Origin: Lentibacter algarum
Lineage (GTDB): Bacteria > Pseudomonadota > Alphaproteobacteria > Rhodobacterales > Rhodobacteraceae
Assembly (NCBI RefSeq): GCF_040580765.1
Contig: NZ_CP158687.1
Coordinates: forward strand, 2,914,001-2,978,000
Direction: 5' to 3'
Length of the DNA: 64,000 nt
Positions 35,742-44,677 of the stretch are shown in pieces. The translations under genes and the position numbers were made by a program. Positions within the stretch are counted from its first letter, which is position 1; each line of letters starts with the position of its first letter. The notes under the pieces were generated by a model. It was not told where the DNA came from. It worked only from the letters and a program-made list of their open reading frames with translations, and did not search any database.

Positions 35742-36490
35742 AGAGTTTCCGGTAAAAAGACATCTTAAAATTACTCTTACAAGGAATACTTGTCAAATCT
35801 GGCGTGTGAGGTTTGGGGCATGAGCCAATCTTGTCCGCGGGTGTGGGGTTAATCCTGTCCTGGAATGTGTCGCCCGCGGTGGCTTTTGGCAGATCTCCTT
35901 GGTCACGGCCTGACAAATGTTATGGTTCGACGCTTTGGCCAGTGCTTGGTTTAAAGCGGCCCGCCTTTAATTTGAGACATACCCAGCCGCACAAAAGAAG
36001 TTCCAGTATGCGTCCAATGCGCATCAACATCCTTCTGACTGCGGTTGACGGGCTTTCTGCTCAACACTTGGGTGCTCTTCTTTATCATAGCGCTCGCATT
36101 GCGCGTTTTGTGGTTGAACAGCTCTGTCAAAATAGAAGGGCGCAAAATTTGCCCGCCACGGATGATGGCGCCCAGTCAATTGAGATGTTCGTCAAAGCGC
36201 AGCAATAGCCCCACTACCGTGCCAGCTGGCGCCACTGCGGCGCGGCAAAGCTAAATCGTTCTGGCATCAACAAAACGGTCTCTTGAGCCAAGCCGCATGA
36301 GCCGACTGAAAGAAAGCCTTTTGCGGACCTAATTGTTGGAAAGGTTAAAAAGTGTGCTCACGATCTGCTCCAGACGATTTGAAAGGATCATCTTCACCAG
36401 CATGGCGTCTCGCTGTCAGCTTATCACCTCACGACACCGCAGCGAACAGCCAAGAGCTATCTTAAGAGGTGTCGCTTGGTAAAAGCCGCC
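35742..36490. other. Gene-poor accessory stretch
   Basis: About 750 bp with only short unconvincing frames on both strands. The GC-richer part between 35,800 and 36,200 (with the motif CCGCGGGTGTGG) looks like a remnant of coding sequence, but no family was recognised. No terminal repeats were found. Confidence 0.4.
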
Positions 36491-36802
36491 TTAGAGGGCG
36501 AAGTTTTCGATAGAAGCACCATTCTCAAGAGCGGCTGCCAGCCATTTAGGCTTGCGACCACGACCCGACCATGTGTTGTCGGGGTTGGCAGGGTCCGCGT
36601 ATTTGGCCGCAACAGGTGTTTTTTTCTTATTGGCTTTGCCGTTATCCAGCAGCTCCTCCAAAGAAAACCCTTTAGATTGTGCCAAGGCTTTTAACTCTAC
36701 TAGAGTTTCGGCTTTTTTGCGCCTTTCAAAATCAAATATCGCAATGGCAACTTTGTCTTGGAGGTCTTTGAGTTCTTTCAGGGAAAGGGTATTGAGGTCC
36801 AT
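36491..36802 (-). CDS. H-NS-family nucleoid-associated protein
   Basis: A 103-residue protein. The N-terminal half is a charged coiled coil for oligomerisation (LKELKDLQDKVAIAIFDFER). The C-terminus carries the H-NS DNA-binding loop TWSGRGRKPKW (residues about 78-88), which reads AT-rich minor grooves. Alphaproteobacterial relatives include HvrA. AGGA lies 8 bases before the start. Sitting at the border of an AT-rich polysaccharide island, it could silence those genes, but targets cannot be told from sequence. Confidence 0.85.
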   Translation of the reverse strand: MDLNTLSLKELKDLQDKVAIAIFDFERRKKAETLVELKALAQSKGFSLEELLDNGKANKKKTPVAAKYADPANPDNTWSGRGRKPKWLAAALENGASIENFAL

Positions 36803-37672
36803 TTTTAGATCCTATTGGGAAAAACTATTTGTCGATTAGGCTATTATTCATAAAATAGAAACTAGAGTATGAACAGAGCAATAATCCAAGTTTATGAAGG
36901 GGCTTTTAAATTTTGACATAAATGTACCTAAAAAAGTATTTTATTGAAACTTCATTTATTCCAATTGGTTTAAAAAGTGTTTTTTATTGCGGTCTCTTAA
37001 GCCAATGTCTTGACGAACGCCTCTTTGGAGAGTTTGCCCTCTTTAAAAGTGGGGGAGCACGGGCATGGAGATTTTTTCAAATCTGGTCGCCATCACATAT
37101 CAGCTCAATTTTGATAGGTCTGGCCAGCTCAAGCAGAGTGGCAGTGGCAGCTCTAGGTAAAGTAAAGACTTCTCGTTTGCAGATGTTTTGATCGCTGCAG
37201 CAGGTGTAGCTGATGTGAGCCCCTTATCCACTATGGTCATATTTTAGAGCGGCGCGTTTTTGATGCGCCCTGTGTCGCGCGACACCTGCTGCTTGCAACT
37301 TGAATGCAGCTCTCCGTTCATAAAAGGCAAAGCTTGTCGTAAAACGATACGGTACCCCTGTGCTGCTATCTGTTTTCTGCTTAGTGCATTGTTGCTGCTC
37401 GAATTCGGTCTAGAGATTTCAAACCCTCTTGGGGCGCTTCCTGAAGATTAGCTGTTTTGGGAGAGCGGAAGTTCTCATATCGTCGCGATATGACAAAGCG
37501 TGTGTCTTTAAAAATCGCTGCGCGTGAGCGGCGCAATGAGATACGCCTCGACAGGGGCAATCCCCAATTTGACGCGATAACTCTTGAGAATTGATCACAA
37601 CTTAACTAGTGAGTGTCATAATGATATGATAAACAGCCTATTAATTAGTCGATAATATTAAGTGACTTGCCC
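36803..37672. other. AT-rich gene-poor region upstream of the sugar-phosphate transferase
   Basis: 870 bp without a convincing gene. Frames at 36922-37191 and 37260-37451 show no recognisable family. The 17-bp palindrome CATATCG-tcg-CGATATG lies at 37476-37492, and a 34-codon highly charged frame begins at its right end (37490-37594). The promoter for the following gene is expected within the last 100 bp. Confidence 0.45.
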
Positions 37673-38842
37673 ATGCCGAATCTACCAATAGAATTGATGT
37701 CTATAAGTTTTGGCCTCTCAGCCATCCTTTGTGTGTTGATCTTTGTCTGGTTTGAAAGAGCTTCGACGGCTTCACGAAAGCGCACTGATACATCCGCAGT
37801 ACAAGCTTCGCACTCAAAGCCAACGGCTCGCATTGGCGGACTTGGGATTGTTGTCGCCCTAGGCACGGTGGTTGGGTTGTCTCAGAACGCGATGAGTTGG
37901 CATATTTCAACAATCGCATTCGTGAGTGCCTTGCCTGTGTTTGGTGTCGGCTTGGCTGAAGACCTTGGCTACCTTGCCAGTCCGCGCAAAAGGCTGCTTG
38001 CTGCAGCCGTTTCAGGAGCAGTCTTTATATCCTTGATGGGGCAATGGGTGCCGCATACTGGCATTCCTGGACTGGACATCGCCCTCCAGTGGTCACCTTT
38101 TGCCATGATGTTCTCTTTGTTTTTGGCCGTTGGTATAAGTCATGCCTTCAACCTTATTGATGGTCTCAACGGCCTCGCAGGGTCCACTGCACTTGCTGCC
38201 GCTCTTGCACTTGCCGCAATTGCTCATCAAGCGGGCCTCGCGGAGCACCACGACCTTCTCCTAATGCTTGCAGCTACCATTTTGGGCTTTTTGGTGTTTA
38301 ACTTTCCATTTGGAAAAATATTCCTGGGGGATGCTGGAGCATATGTGGTTGGACATCTTCTCGTCTGGATATCGGTGTCGATTTTGTGGAATGCGTCAAA
38401 TGTGACGCCACTCGCAATGCTGCTCATATTTTTTTGGCCTGTGGCAGACACCCTGCTCGCCATTAGCAGACGCTTGTCGTTGGGCAAACCAATAGCACAA
38501 CCCGACAGATTGCATTTCCACCAGCTGGTGATGCGTGGCGTTGAAATTATTCTTCTCGGCAGACGGAAACGACGGATCGCAAATCCGCTGGCAAGCCTTT
38601 TGACCATGCCTTTTATTTTTGCGCCAATGGTGGCAGGTGTTTTGCTTTCAGATGATCATAGCAATGCAGCGATCGCTTGTGTCGCGTTTGCGGTGATTTT
38701 TACTACAACATATAAAACAGGGATCTGGATCGCTCCAAAACTTCGCCGTTCCGCCTGTCCAAAACCTGCGGATACATCAAACACCGAGCAGCGCCTAAAG
38801 GACCATCGGGCGCTGATGCCTTTGAGAGATCCCATAAAATGA
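37673..38842 (+). CDS. Undecaprenyl-phosphate sugar-1-phosphate transferase, WecA/MraY type
   Basis: Initiates a polysaccharide by moving a sugar-1-phosphate (often GlcNAc-1-P) from a UDP-sugar to undecaprenyl phosphate. It has 389 residues, with about ten membrane helices. Conserved cytoplasmic motifs are PTARIGGLG, GLAEDLGYLASP, the catalytic NLIDGLNGLAG, FPFGKIFLGDAGAY, and RLHFHQLVMRG. The first 60 residues hold the usual periplasmic N-terminus and helix 1. A TTG two codons upstream (37667) is an alternative start. The C-terminal tail after about 350 is polar. It overlaps the Wzi-like gene by 4 bases (ATGA). Confidence 0.9.
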   Translation: MPNLPIELMSISFGLSAILCVLIFVWFERASTASRKRTDTSAVQASHSKPTARIGGLGIVVALGTVVGLSQNAMSWHISTIAFVSALPVFGVGLAEDLGYLASPRKRLLAAAVSGAVFISLMGQWVPHTGIPGLDIALQWSPFAMMFSLFLAVGISHAFNLIDGLNGLAGSTALAAALALAAIAHQAGLAEHHDLLLMLAATILGFLVFNFPFGKIFLGDAGAYVVGHLLVWISVSILWNASNVTPLAMLLIFFWPVADTLLAISRRLSLGKPIAQPDRLHFHQLVMRGVEIILLGRRKRRIANPLASLLTMPFIFAPMVAGVLLSDDHSNAAIACVAFAVIFTTTYKTGIWIAPKLRRSACPKPADTSNTEQRLKDHRALMPLRDPIK

Positions 38843-40077
38843 TCACAGGATTCGCACGCAGCACGCTGCCCCCAACAAAAAAGATACCTCTCATGAACAG
38901 CCTCATCAAAAAAACTTTGACCCAGGTGGTGTCGATTGTCAGCATTGCTCTGATGTGCACGCCAACGGCCAAGGCGGATGGCACAACAGTTCAGCTGTCG
39001 CTTGGGGGAGGTGATGTGCTCAACAGTCGGCAAATATATGGAACCAGCAGTAACGCCTCGATCCGCGGCAGCTATGTAAAGACGTTTGGTCGGCTTGACG
39101 TTGGGCTCAGCCTTGCGGCAGAGGACAATACGCAGACATTTAATGCGGACGGCTCTTACGTCAATCTCAACTTTGGCGACTGGGTGTTTGGGGCCGGCGC
39201 TGTGGACCGGAATTGGTCCTATTCGCCCAACACGTCTCTTATTTTGTCTACAAATGCGCGGCCGATGCCCACGGGCTACATTCGGAAAAACTTGAGCCAG
39301 TCTACGTCGCGGCTGTTTTCCTGGATTGGGCCATGGGGCGGCGAGTTTTTCTTGGGCGAAGACAATGACAAGAACTTAATGGGTGCGCGATTGGAGTTAG
39401 AGCCGGTCAGCGGCCTGAAGGTAGAATTGCTACAAACTGCCCAATTCACGGGGGGCTTGGGCTCCCTTGGGACGGCCTTGATTGGAAATACAAATGAAGG
39501 CTCTGGTGCCTCTATTAATAAAATGGCGGGCTTTGGGATTTCCTATGAACGCAAAGCGAACAGGCTCTACATGCAAGCGATTGGGGAGGACGAAGCGGGC
39601 GGCCTGCCCTCATGCTGGATGCACCTTATAGGCTTTGAGCGCAGCATGGATGTCGGCGGCAAACCTTTTAGCCTGAACTTAGAGCTCGTCGACACACGCA
39701 TCGACCACACGGAGAATGGTTTCTGCGGACCAAACACAGCTTATAATAACGGCACGCACCCCTACACAAACGACGGCGCCGTCATGGGCGCACCGATTGA
39801 CAGCGAGAGCCGGTCTATCACATTGGAGGTCAAGCACGACTTGGGGGAGTATGACCTTGAGTGGGGGCTCGGCCACTATATTATCAACGACCAATCCTCA
39901 GCCGTGCACAGGCTTTCAACGAGCCGTGCAAGTGGGATGTCATATCACGTGGGGATGAGCAGGCCGATCGGCAAACTGATGGTATCAGGGCGCATTACCT
40001 ACCAAGACTTTAACCTCGACAAGGGCGACATTGGCCGGGGCCTCGCAATTGGCCTCGTGAGCGAAATAACTTTCTAG
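38839..40077 (+). CDS. Wzi-like capsule assembly outer-membrane protein
   Basis: A 412-residue beta-barrel protein. From the coupled ATG at 38839 it starts with an unusual N-terminal extension; the internal ATG at 38893 begins a normal signal peptide (SLIKKTLTQVVSIVSIALMC, cleaved near AKA). Many alternating strands follow, and the family stretch RLYMQAIGEDEAGGLPSCW is evident, matching the Wzi pattern of a lectin-like capsule anchor. The C-terminal residue is Phe, as required for BamA-dependent insertion. It is coupled to the sugar-phosphate transferase and would bind polysaccharide at the cell surface. Confidence 0.82.
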   Translation: MITGFARSTLPPTKKIPLMNSLIKKTLTQVVSIVSIALMCTPTAKADGTTVQLSLGGGDVLNSRQIYGTSSNASIRGSYVKTFGRLDVGLSLAAEDNTQTFNADGSYVNLNFGDWVFGAGAVDRNWSYSPNTSLILSTNARPMPTGYIRKNLSQSTSRLFSWIGPWGGEFFLGEDNDKNLMGARLELEPVSGLKVELLQTAQFTGGLGSLGTALIGNTNEGSGASINKMAGFGISYERKANRLYMQAIGEDEAGGLPSCWMHLIGFERSMDVGGKPFSLNLELVDTRIDHTENGFCGPNTAYNNGTHPYTNDGAVMGAPIDSESRSITLEVKHDLGEYDLEWGLGHYIINDQSSAVHRLSTSRASGMSYHVGMSRPIGKLMVSGRITYQDFNLDKGDIGRGLAIGLVSEITF

Positions 40078-40090
40078 GGCCTATAGCTAA

Positions 40091-40446
40091 TTATCTTGAG
40101 GCGATGATTTTTGCTGCGTCGTCCCAGCACGTTTTGTAGCTGCAATCAGTTTTTGTCAGAGCTTGTGGTTCTCCCTCAGAACTCTTCGATTCCTTCGAAG
40201 TCATTCTCCACCAGATGTAGCCGCTTGAAGAGCTAGACGTTATTATAGGGCGGGATTTTGCGGTTGGCTTTGGCGGGATTGCGGGGGTTGCACTGCGCTG
40301 GTTGAGGTCCTGGGACAGCCAGTCCGCCTTAAGTGCCTTGTCCGCGAGTAGCGCATCAAAAGAAACGCCCTTGATCAATGGTGCGACACACTTACTATCA
40401 TGCGCTTCCCCCGGCAGCAGCAGGGTCCGGACCTGACTTGGGCGAT
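40091..40446 (-). pseudogene. IS5-family transposase fragment, frameshifted
   Basis: The minus strand begins at about 40446 with VRTLLLPGEAHDSKCVAPLI and continues KGVSFDALLADKALKADWL, an IS5-type RNase-H fold segment; the typical ADKA catalytic Asp is retained. Beyond PPKPTAKSRPI the match degenerates through a frameshift, and it resumes as ...TKTDCSYKTCWDDAAKIIAS. Neither the start nor a complete triad is present. It lies between the Wzi-like gene and the antiterminator. Confidence 0.7.
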
Positions 40447-40491
40447 GGAACAGATCTCAAAAAATTGACCCCACAGGGCTTCAGTCGCGCT

Positions 40492-40989
40492 CTATTTTGA
40501 AACTTGTACTTGATCGGCTGCGACATGCACCCGCGTGCTTTGCCCCATGAATTCCATCAAGAGCCAGACGCGCTGCTCTGCATCGATCTCCTCAACGGTT
40601 GCGACAAAAGTAGCAAATGGCCCCGACAGCACATCCACAAGATCGCCAGCGTTCAAAGTCTTTGGCGGTAAGAGCTTGCCCGCCTCATCACAGCGCTGCA
40701 TGAGGCTCGCCATCAGCTCCTGTGGCATGGGTTTTGGCGTACCGTCAAAGCTGACCAAACGCGACACCCCAAGCGTGCTGTTTATGGCTCGCCAGGGCGC
40801 CGCATCACGATCGGCACTCACGAACATGTATCCTGCAAACAGTGGCCTGAGATCGGACACAAAGCGGGCGGCTTTTCTGCGAGTGACGTCCTGCATGGGC
40901 AGAAACACCTCAAAACCTTGACGTGTTAAATTACGCTCGGCCAAACGATGTGAGTTTGGCTTGAATTGGATGAGGTACCACTGCTTCAC
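40492..40989 (-). CDS. NusG-like specialised antiterminator (RfaH type)
   Basis: A 165-residue NusG paralogue. The N-terminal NGN domain shows KQWYLIQFKPNSHRLAERNL, then FEVFLPMQDVTRRK and PLFAGYMFV; the C-terminal KOW domain shows LNAGDLVDVLSGPFATFVATVEE. Length and poor match to housekeeping NusG (which sits beside rplK elsewhere) point to an RfaH- or LoaP-like factor that keeps RNA polymerase moving through long polysaccharide operons. It is divergent from the EPS regulator, whose leader carries an ops-like element. Typical of capsule loci in Rhodobacterales. Confidence 0.88.
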   Translation of the reverse strand: MKQWYLIQFKPNSHRLAERNLTRQGFEVFLPMQDVTRRKAARFVSDLRPLFAGYMFVSADRDAAPWRAINSTLGVSRLVSFDGTPKPMPQELMASLMQRCDEAGKLLPPKTLNAGDLVDVLSGPFATFVATVEEIDAEQRVWLLMEFMGQSTRVHVAADQVQVSK

Positions 40990-41325
40990 GTTCTGACACT
41001 ACCTCGCACGCTCATATTTGAACACTAATCATTACACGTTTCTCTCATGTTACCAGAACATTCTAATCCCAAGTCTCAAATTTAGAAGGGTCTTCCGTTA
41101 AGAACGTTGATATTATTAAAGATTATTGACGCTAAAAGTCATACTTTCTCACAAAATCTTCAGAGGAAGTATTATAGAGACACTTCTTTTCTTGCCAGAG
41201 GAAATATTTAGAGATATCTCAAAACTGAACAGTCATGATTAATTCTGGCCTCAAATTTAAAATAATTACCCTCGGGCCTCGCGGAGAAGTGAGGCTCGGT
41301 GCGGTAGCCGTTTTGAGAGCCCATT
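40990..41325. other. Divergent promoter and leader of the polysaccharide operon
   Basis: 336 bp of AT-rich sequence with no gene. It must hold the divergent promoters of the antiterminator and EPS-regulator genes. The last 40 bp contain the ops-like element at 41301-41310. Confidence 0.6.
41301..41310 (+). promoter_or_regulatory. ops-like element GCGGTAGC in the EPS operon leader
   Basis: GCGGTAGCCGT (41301-41311) matches the enterobacterial ops consensus GGCGGTAGCGT in its core GCGGTAGC, with one inserted C. It lies 18 bp upstream of the regulator start and downstream of any likely promoter. The flanks GGCT (41293-41296) and AGCC (41306-41309) can pair, so a small hairpin can display the core, as in ops. 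Pause and recruitment by the neighbouring RfaH-like protein is an inference. Confidence 0.5.
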
Positions 41326-41706
41326 TTGGCTAGTCGCCGCGAAGAACAGCAGGCCGAAGTGCGATTGAGGGTCATGCGATTGATCTCGCAAAACCCTGAA
41401 GTGTCGACGCGTCAAGTGGCTGAAGATGTCGGCATATCGAATGGATCGGCTTATTATGTGCTGACAGCCCTCGTAGAAAAGGGTCTCGTTAAGCTGGGAA
41501 ACTTCAAAAACAATCCACGCAAGGGCCAGTATGCCTATCTTTTGACGCCCAGGGGTATTCGAGAAAAATCTCTGCTCACGCACAGCTTCATTGAGCGCAA
41601 GCGCAAAGAGTTTGAGGCTTTGAAGGCAGAAATCACAGCCCTTGAAGAAGAGGCGGGCCTTGCGGGTGAAGCCATCCCCTCGCCGCGAAGAGACAAATCC
41701 ATATGA
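41326..41706 (+). CDS. EPS-associated MarR-family transcriptional regulator
   Basis: A 126-residue winged-helix regulator. The helix-turn-helix STRQVAEDVGISNGSAYYVLTAL is followed by GLVKLGNFKNNPRKGQYAYLLTPRGI, the pattern of the EPS-associated MarR subfamily found at the head of polysaccharide loci. The C-terminus is a short coiled coil (RKEFEALKAEITALEEEAG). The start is TTG at 41326, which restores the family's N-terminus; no ATG occurs in the same place. Overlaps phosphomannomutase by 4 bases. Confidence 0.87.
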   Translation: MASRREEQQAEVRLRVMRLISQNPEVSTRQVAEDVGISNGSAYYVLTALVEKGLVKLGNFKNNPRKGQYAYLLTPRGIREKSLLTHSFIERKRKEFEALKAEITALEEEAGLAGEAIPSPRRDKSI

Positions 41707-43082
41707 CTGACCTGACCTGCTTCAAAGCCTACGACATTCGCGGCGAAATTGACGTGAACATTGACGAGGGCATTGCCTACCGCATTGGCCGCGCTGCGGC
41801 GCAGCACTTATGTGCAAAATCGGTTGTGATTGGCTGTGATGCGCGGGCGACGAGCCCGGCCTTTGCTGCGGCGGCCTCAAAGGGCGCGCGTGATGCGGGT
41901 GCTGATGTCGTTCATATTGGCATGGCTGGCACTGAGGAAATGTATTGGGCGGTGACGGAATTTGGCGCCTGCGCCGGCATTGAAGTGACCGCGTCACATA
42001 ATCCGATCCATTATAACGGCATGAAGATTGTCAAATCCCAGTCTCAGCCCCTTGAGGATGTGGGCGACTTTCAAGCCATCAAGGCGCTTGCAAGCTCTCA
42101 GGCGTGGTCTGATGTGACGGACGTTGGTCGAGAGCTTGAGCGCTCAGAGGCTGCGCGGCAGGCTTACGTGGAGCGTGTGTTAAGGTTTGTTAACCTCCCT
42201 GCCCTGCGGCCACTCAAAATTGTTGTCAATTCGGGCAATGGGGCCGCGGGCCCTAGCTTTGATGCCATTGCGGAGCGCCTGGGAGGCGGCGGCGCACCGC
42301 TTGAGTTTGTGCGCGTGCACCACACACCGGATGCCACATTCCCCAATGGCATTCCAAACCCGCTTCTGCCTGAGAACCATGCTGCCACCGCTGATGTGGT
42401 ACTGTCTGAGGGGGCAGACTTTGGCGTGGCTTTTGATGGTGATTTTGATCGTTGCTTTTTCTTTGATGAGGCCGGCCAGTTTGTGCCGGGTGAATATGTG
42501 GTAGGCCTCTTGGGATCCATTTTCTTAGAGAAAGAAGTGGGTGCGAAGATTGTTCATGACCCTAGAGTGATTTGGAATACCCAAGACATCGTAGCCGGCA
42601 AGGGTGGCGTCGCGGTCCAATCCAAAACGGGCCACGCCTTTATTAAGCAGACCATGCGCGCCCGCGAGGCGGTCTACGGCGGCGAGATGTCAGCCCACCA
42701 CTACTTCCGCGATTTTGCTTATTGTGACAGCGGCATGATCCCATGGCTTTTGGTTGCAGAACTTGTCTCCCGCTCGGGCCGCTCGCTTGGGGATTGGGTG
42801 AAAGATCGATATGCGGCCTACCCGAGTTCGGGTGAAATTAACTTTACGGTAGAGGATGCGCCTCAAGCGCTTGAGGCTGTGCTGTCAGCCTACCGGGCGG
42901 ATGCGCTCTCCCTGGATGAGACTGACGGGGTGAGCTTGGCGTTTGCGGATTGGCGCTTCAACCTGCGCTGCTCAAACACGGAGCCGCTCGTGCGGTTGAA
43001 TGTTGAGGGCAAGGGCAATGCGGACGCGCTTGGGGCACATGTGAGTGCGATTGCGGACTTGCTTGGTGGGACGCGTGCTTAG
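41703..43082 (+). CDS. manB: Phosphomannomutase/phosphoglucomutase
   Basis: Interconverts mannose-6-P and mannose-1-P (or the glucose analogues). With manC it would feed GDP-mannose to gmd and fcl downstream. The 459 residues are of standard length. The phosphoserine loop is TASHNPIHYNGMK, the Mg loop is AFDGDFDRCFFFDEAG, the sugar loop is GGEMSAHHYFRDF, and the phosphate-binding loop is RCSNTEPLVRLNVEG. Coupled to the EPS regulator by ATGA overlap, so it belongs to the polysaccharide operon. Confidence 0.94.
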   Translation: MTDLTCFKAYDIRGEIDVNIDEGIAYRIGRAAAQHLCAKSVVIGCDARATSPAFAAAASKGARDAGADVVHIGMAGTEEMYWAVTEFGACAGIEVTASHNPIHYNGMKIVKSQSQPLEDVGDFQAIKALASSQAWSDVTDVGRELERSEAARQAYVERVLRFVNLPALRPLKIVVNSGNGAAGPSFDAIAERLGGGGAPLEFVRVHHTPDATFPNGIPNPLLPENHAATADVVLSEGADFGVAFDGDFDRCFFFDEAGQFVPGEYVVGLLGSIFLEKEVGAKIVHDPRVIWNTQDIVAGKGGVAVQSKTGHAFIKQTMRAREAVYGGEMSAHHYFRDFAYCDSGMIPWLLVAELVSRSGRSLGDWVKDRYAAYPSSGEINFTVEDAPQALEAVLSAYRADALSLDETDGVSLAFADWRFNLRCSNTEPLVRLNVEGKGNADALGAHVSAIADLLGGTRA

Positions 43083-43193
43083 GGCGTCCGATAATGGGGC
43101 GTTATGGGAAGCCATCTCCAAGCATCTAATACAATTAAATGGGCGCACTTCGCGCCAAAAGAATTCAGATAAAATCTAAAGGCAGCCGATACT

Positions 43194-44579
43194 ATGAGCG
43201 ACTATATTGTAAAAGACATCGCGCTTGCGGACTTCGGCCGCAAAGAGCTCAATATTGCAGAAACTGAGATGCCGGGGCTTATGGCTCTGCGCAAGGAGTA
43301 TGGCGAAGACAAGCCGCTCAAGGGCGCGCGTATTGTTGGCTCACTTCATATGACAATTCAAACCGCGGTTTTGATTGAAACGCTGGTCGAGCTTGGCGCG
43401 GATGTCCGTTGGGCATCATGTAATATTTTCTCAACACAAGACCATGCGGCAGCCGCTATTGCACAATCTGGTGTGCCTGTGTTTGCGATCAAGGGTCAGT
43501 CACTTGAGGAGCATTGGGACTATCTTGACCGCTCGTTCATGTTCCCCGAGGGCGCGAATATGATCCTCGATGATGGCGGCGACGCGACACTTTATGTGCT
43601 GCTCGGCGCACGTATGGAAGCGGGCGAAGATGTGCTTGCGGTTCCAACGTCTGAAGAAGAAGAAGTGATCAAGGCGCAAATCAAGAAGCGCATGGCCGAA
43701 ACACCCGGCTGGTTTGCCAAAACACGTGATGCGATTAAAGGCGTTTCAGAAGAGACAACAACCGGCGTTCACCGCCTCTATGATCTGCACAAAAAAGGCC
43801 AGCTGCCTTTCCCTGCGATCAACGTGAACGACTCTGTGACCAAGTCAAAGTTTGATAACAAATACGGCTGTAAAGAGAGCCTTGTTGACGGTATCCGCCG
43901 CGCGACCGACACGATGATGGCGGGTAAAGTAGCGGTTGTTATGGGCTATGGCGACGTTGGCAAAGGCTCTGCGGCAAGCCTGAGCGGCGCTGGTGCGCGT
44001 GTGATTGTGACGGAAGTTGATCCGATCTGTGCGCTTCAAGCTGCCATGGACGGCTATCAGGTGACGACATTGGAAGATGTTGTGGCGACTGCTGATATCT
44101 TTGTGACAACAACAGGCAACAAAGACGTGATCCGCATCGAGCATATGCGCGAAATGAAGGACATGGCGATTGTCGGGAACATCGGTCACTTCGATAACGA
44201 GATTCAAGTCGCTAGCCTGAAGAACCACAAGTGGACCAATATCAAAGAGCAGGTCGATATGATCGAAATGCCCAATGGTAACCGCTTGATCCTCCTGTCT
44301 GAGGGCCGCCTTTTGAATCTTGGCAATGCGACGGGACATCCTTCGTTTGTGATGTCTGCTTCGTTCACAAACCAAGTTTTGGCGCAAATGGAACTTTGGC
44401 TGAAAGGCGAAGAGTATCAGCCCGGTGTCTACATTTTGCCCAAGCATCTGGACGAAAAGGTTGCGCGTCTGCACCTCGATCGTATCGGCGTGAAGCTTTC
44501 AAAACTCGACAAAGAGCAAGCTGATTATATTGGTGTGAGCACAGAAGGGCCGTTCAAGCCCGAGCACTACCGCTACTAA
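43194..44579 (+). CDS. ahcY: Adenosylhomocysteinase
   Basis: Hydrolyses S-adenosylhomocysteine to adenosine and homocysteine. The 461 residues are standard. The substrate-binding segment is [15 protein letters not shown], the catalytic Lys/Asp region is [24 protein letters not shown], and the NAD fold is [19 protein letters not shown]. The C-terminus ends HYRY, as in this family. A 5-bp stem GGCGC/GCGCC lies in the leader, but no SAH riboswitch is recognised. Placed between EPS genes and metK, so that SAM regeneration and use sit together; metK downstream has its own riboswitch. Confidence 0.97.
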   Translation: MSDYIVKDIALADFGRKELNIAETEMPGLMALRKEYGEDKPLKGARIVGSLHMTIQTAVLIETLVELGADVRWASCNIFSTQDHAAAAIAQSGVPVFAIKGQSLEEHWDYLDRSFMFPEGANMILDDGGDATLYVLLGARMEAGEDVLAVPTSEEEEVIKAQIKKRMAETPGWFAKTRDAIKGVSEETTTGVHRLYDLHKKGQLPFPAINVNDSVTKSKFDNKYGCKESLVDGIRRATDTMMAGKVAVVMGYGDVGKGSAASLSGAGARVIVTEVDPICALQAAMDGYQVTTLEDVVATADIFVTTTGNKDVIRIEHMREMKDMAIVGNIGHFDNEIQVASLKNHKWTNIKEQVDMIEMPNGNRLILLSEGRLLNLGNATGHPSFVMSASFTNQVLAQMELWLKGEEYQPGVYILPKHLDEKVARLHLDRIGVKLSKLDKEQADYIGVSTEGPFKPEHYRY

Positions 44580-44621
44580 ATTAGAGATTACGAACAAACA
44601 CTATTTAAAACCACCATACCC

Positions 44622-44671
44622 CTGCCCCACCAACGGCTTCCTGACGGTATCGGCAGACTTTAACTGGAGCA
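44622..44671 (+). promoter_or_regulatory. SAM/SAH riboswitch upstream of metK
   Basis: The leader contains ACC-AACGGCTTCCTGAC-GGT, then after a short linker AACTGGAGCA, 7 bp before the metK ATG. AACGGCTTCCTG and TGGAGCA are the conserved parts of the SAM/SAH riboswitch, a class restricted to Rhodobacterales and found upstream of metK. The stem is CTGCC..ACC / GGT..GGCAG, and TGGAGCA pairs as a pseudoknot and includes the Shine-Dalgarno GGAG. Binding would block translation of metK. Confidence 0.9.
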
Positions 44672-44677
44672 CGTTTC

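Noticed and set aside
35813..36208. Plus-strand frame of 131 codons in the accessory stretch
   Set aside because: No recognisable family, no ribosome site and overlapping frames on the other strand; recorded only as gene-poor region.
36922..37191. 89-codon frame after the H-NS-like gene
   Set aside because: Composition follows the AT-rich background, with no ribosome site or recognisable motif.
37260..37451. 63-codon frame with a hydrophobic stretch
   Set aside because: Short, without ribosome site or neighbours that support it.
43083..43193. Possible SAH riboswitch upstream of ahcY
   Set aside because: Only a 5-bp GGCGC/GCGCC hairpin is present; the conserved SAH-riboswitch core is not seen.
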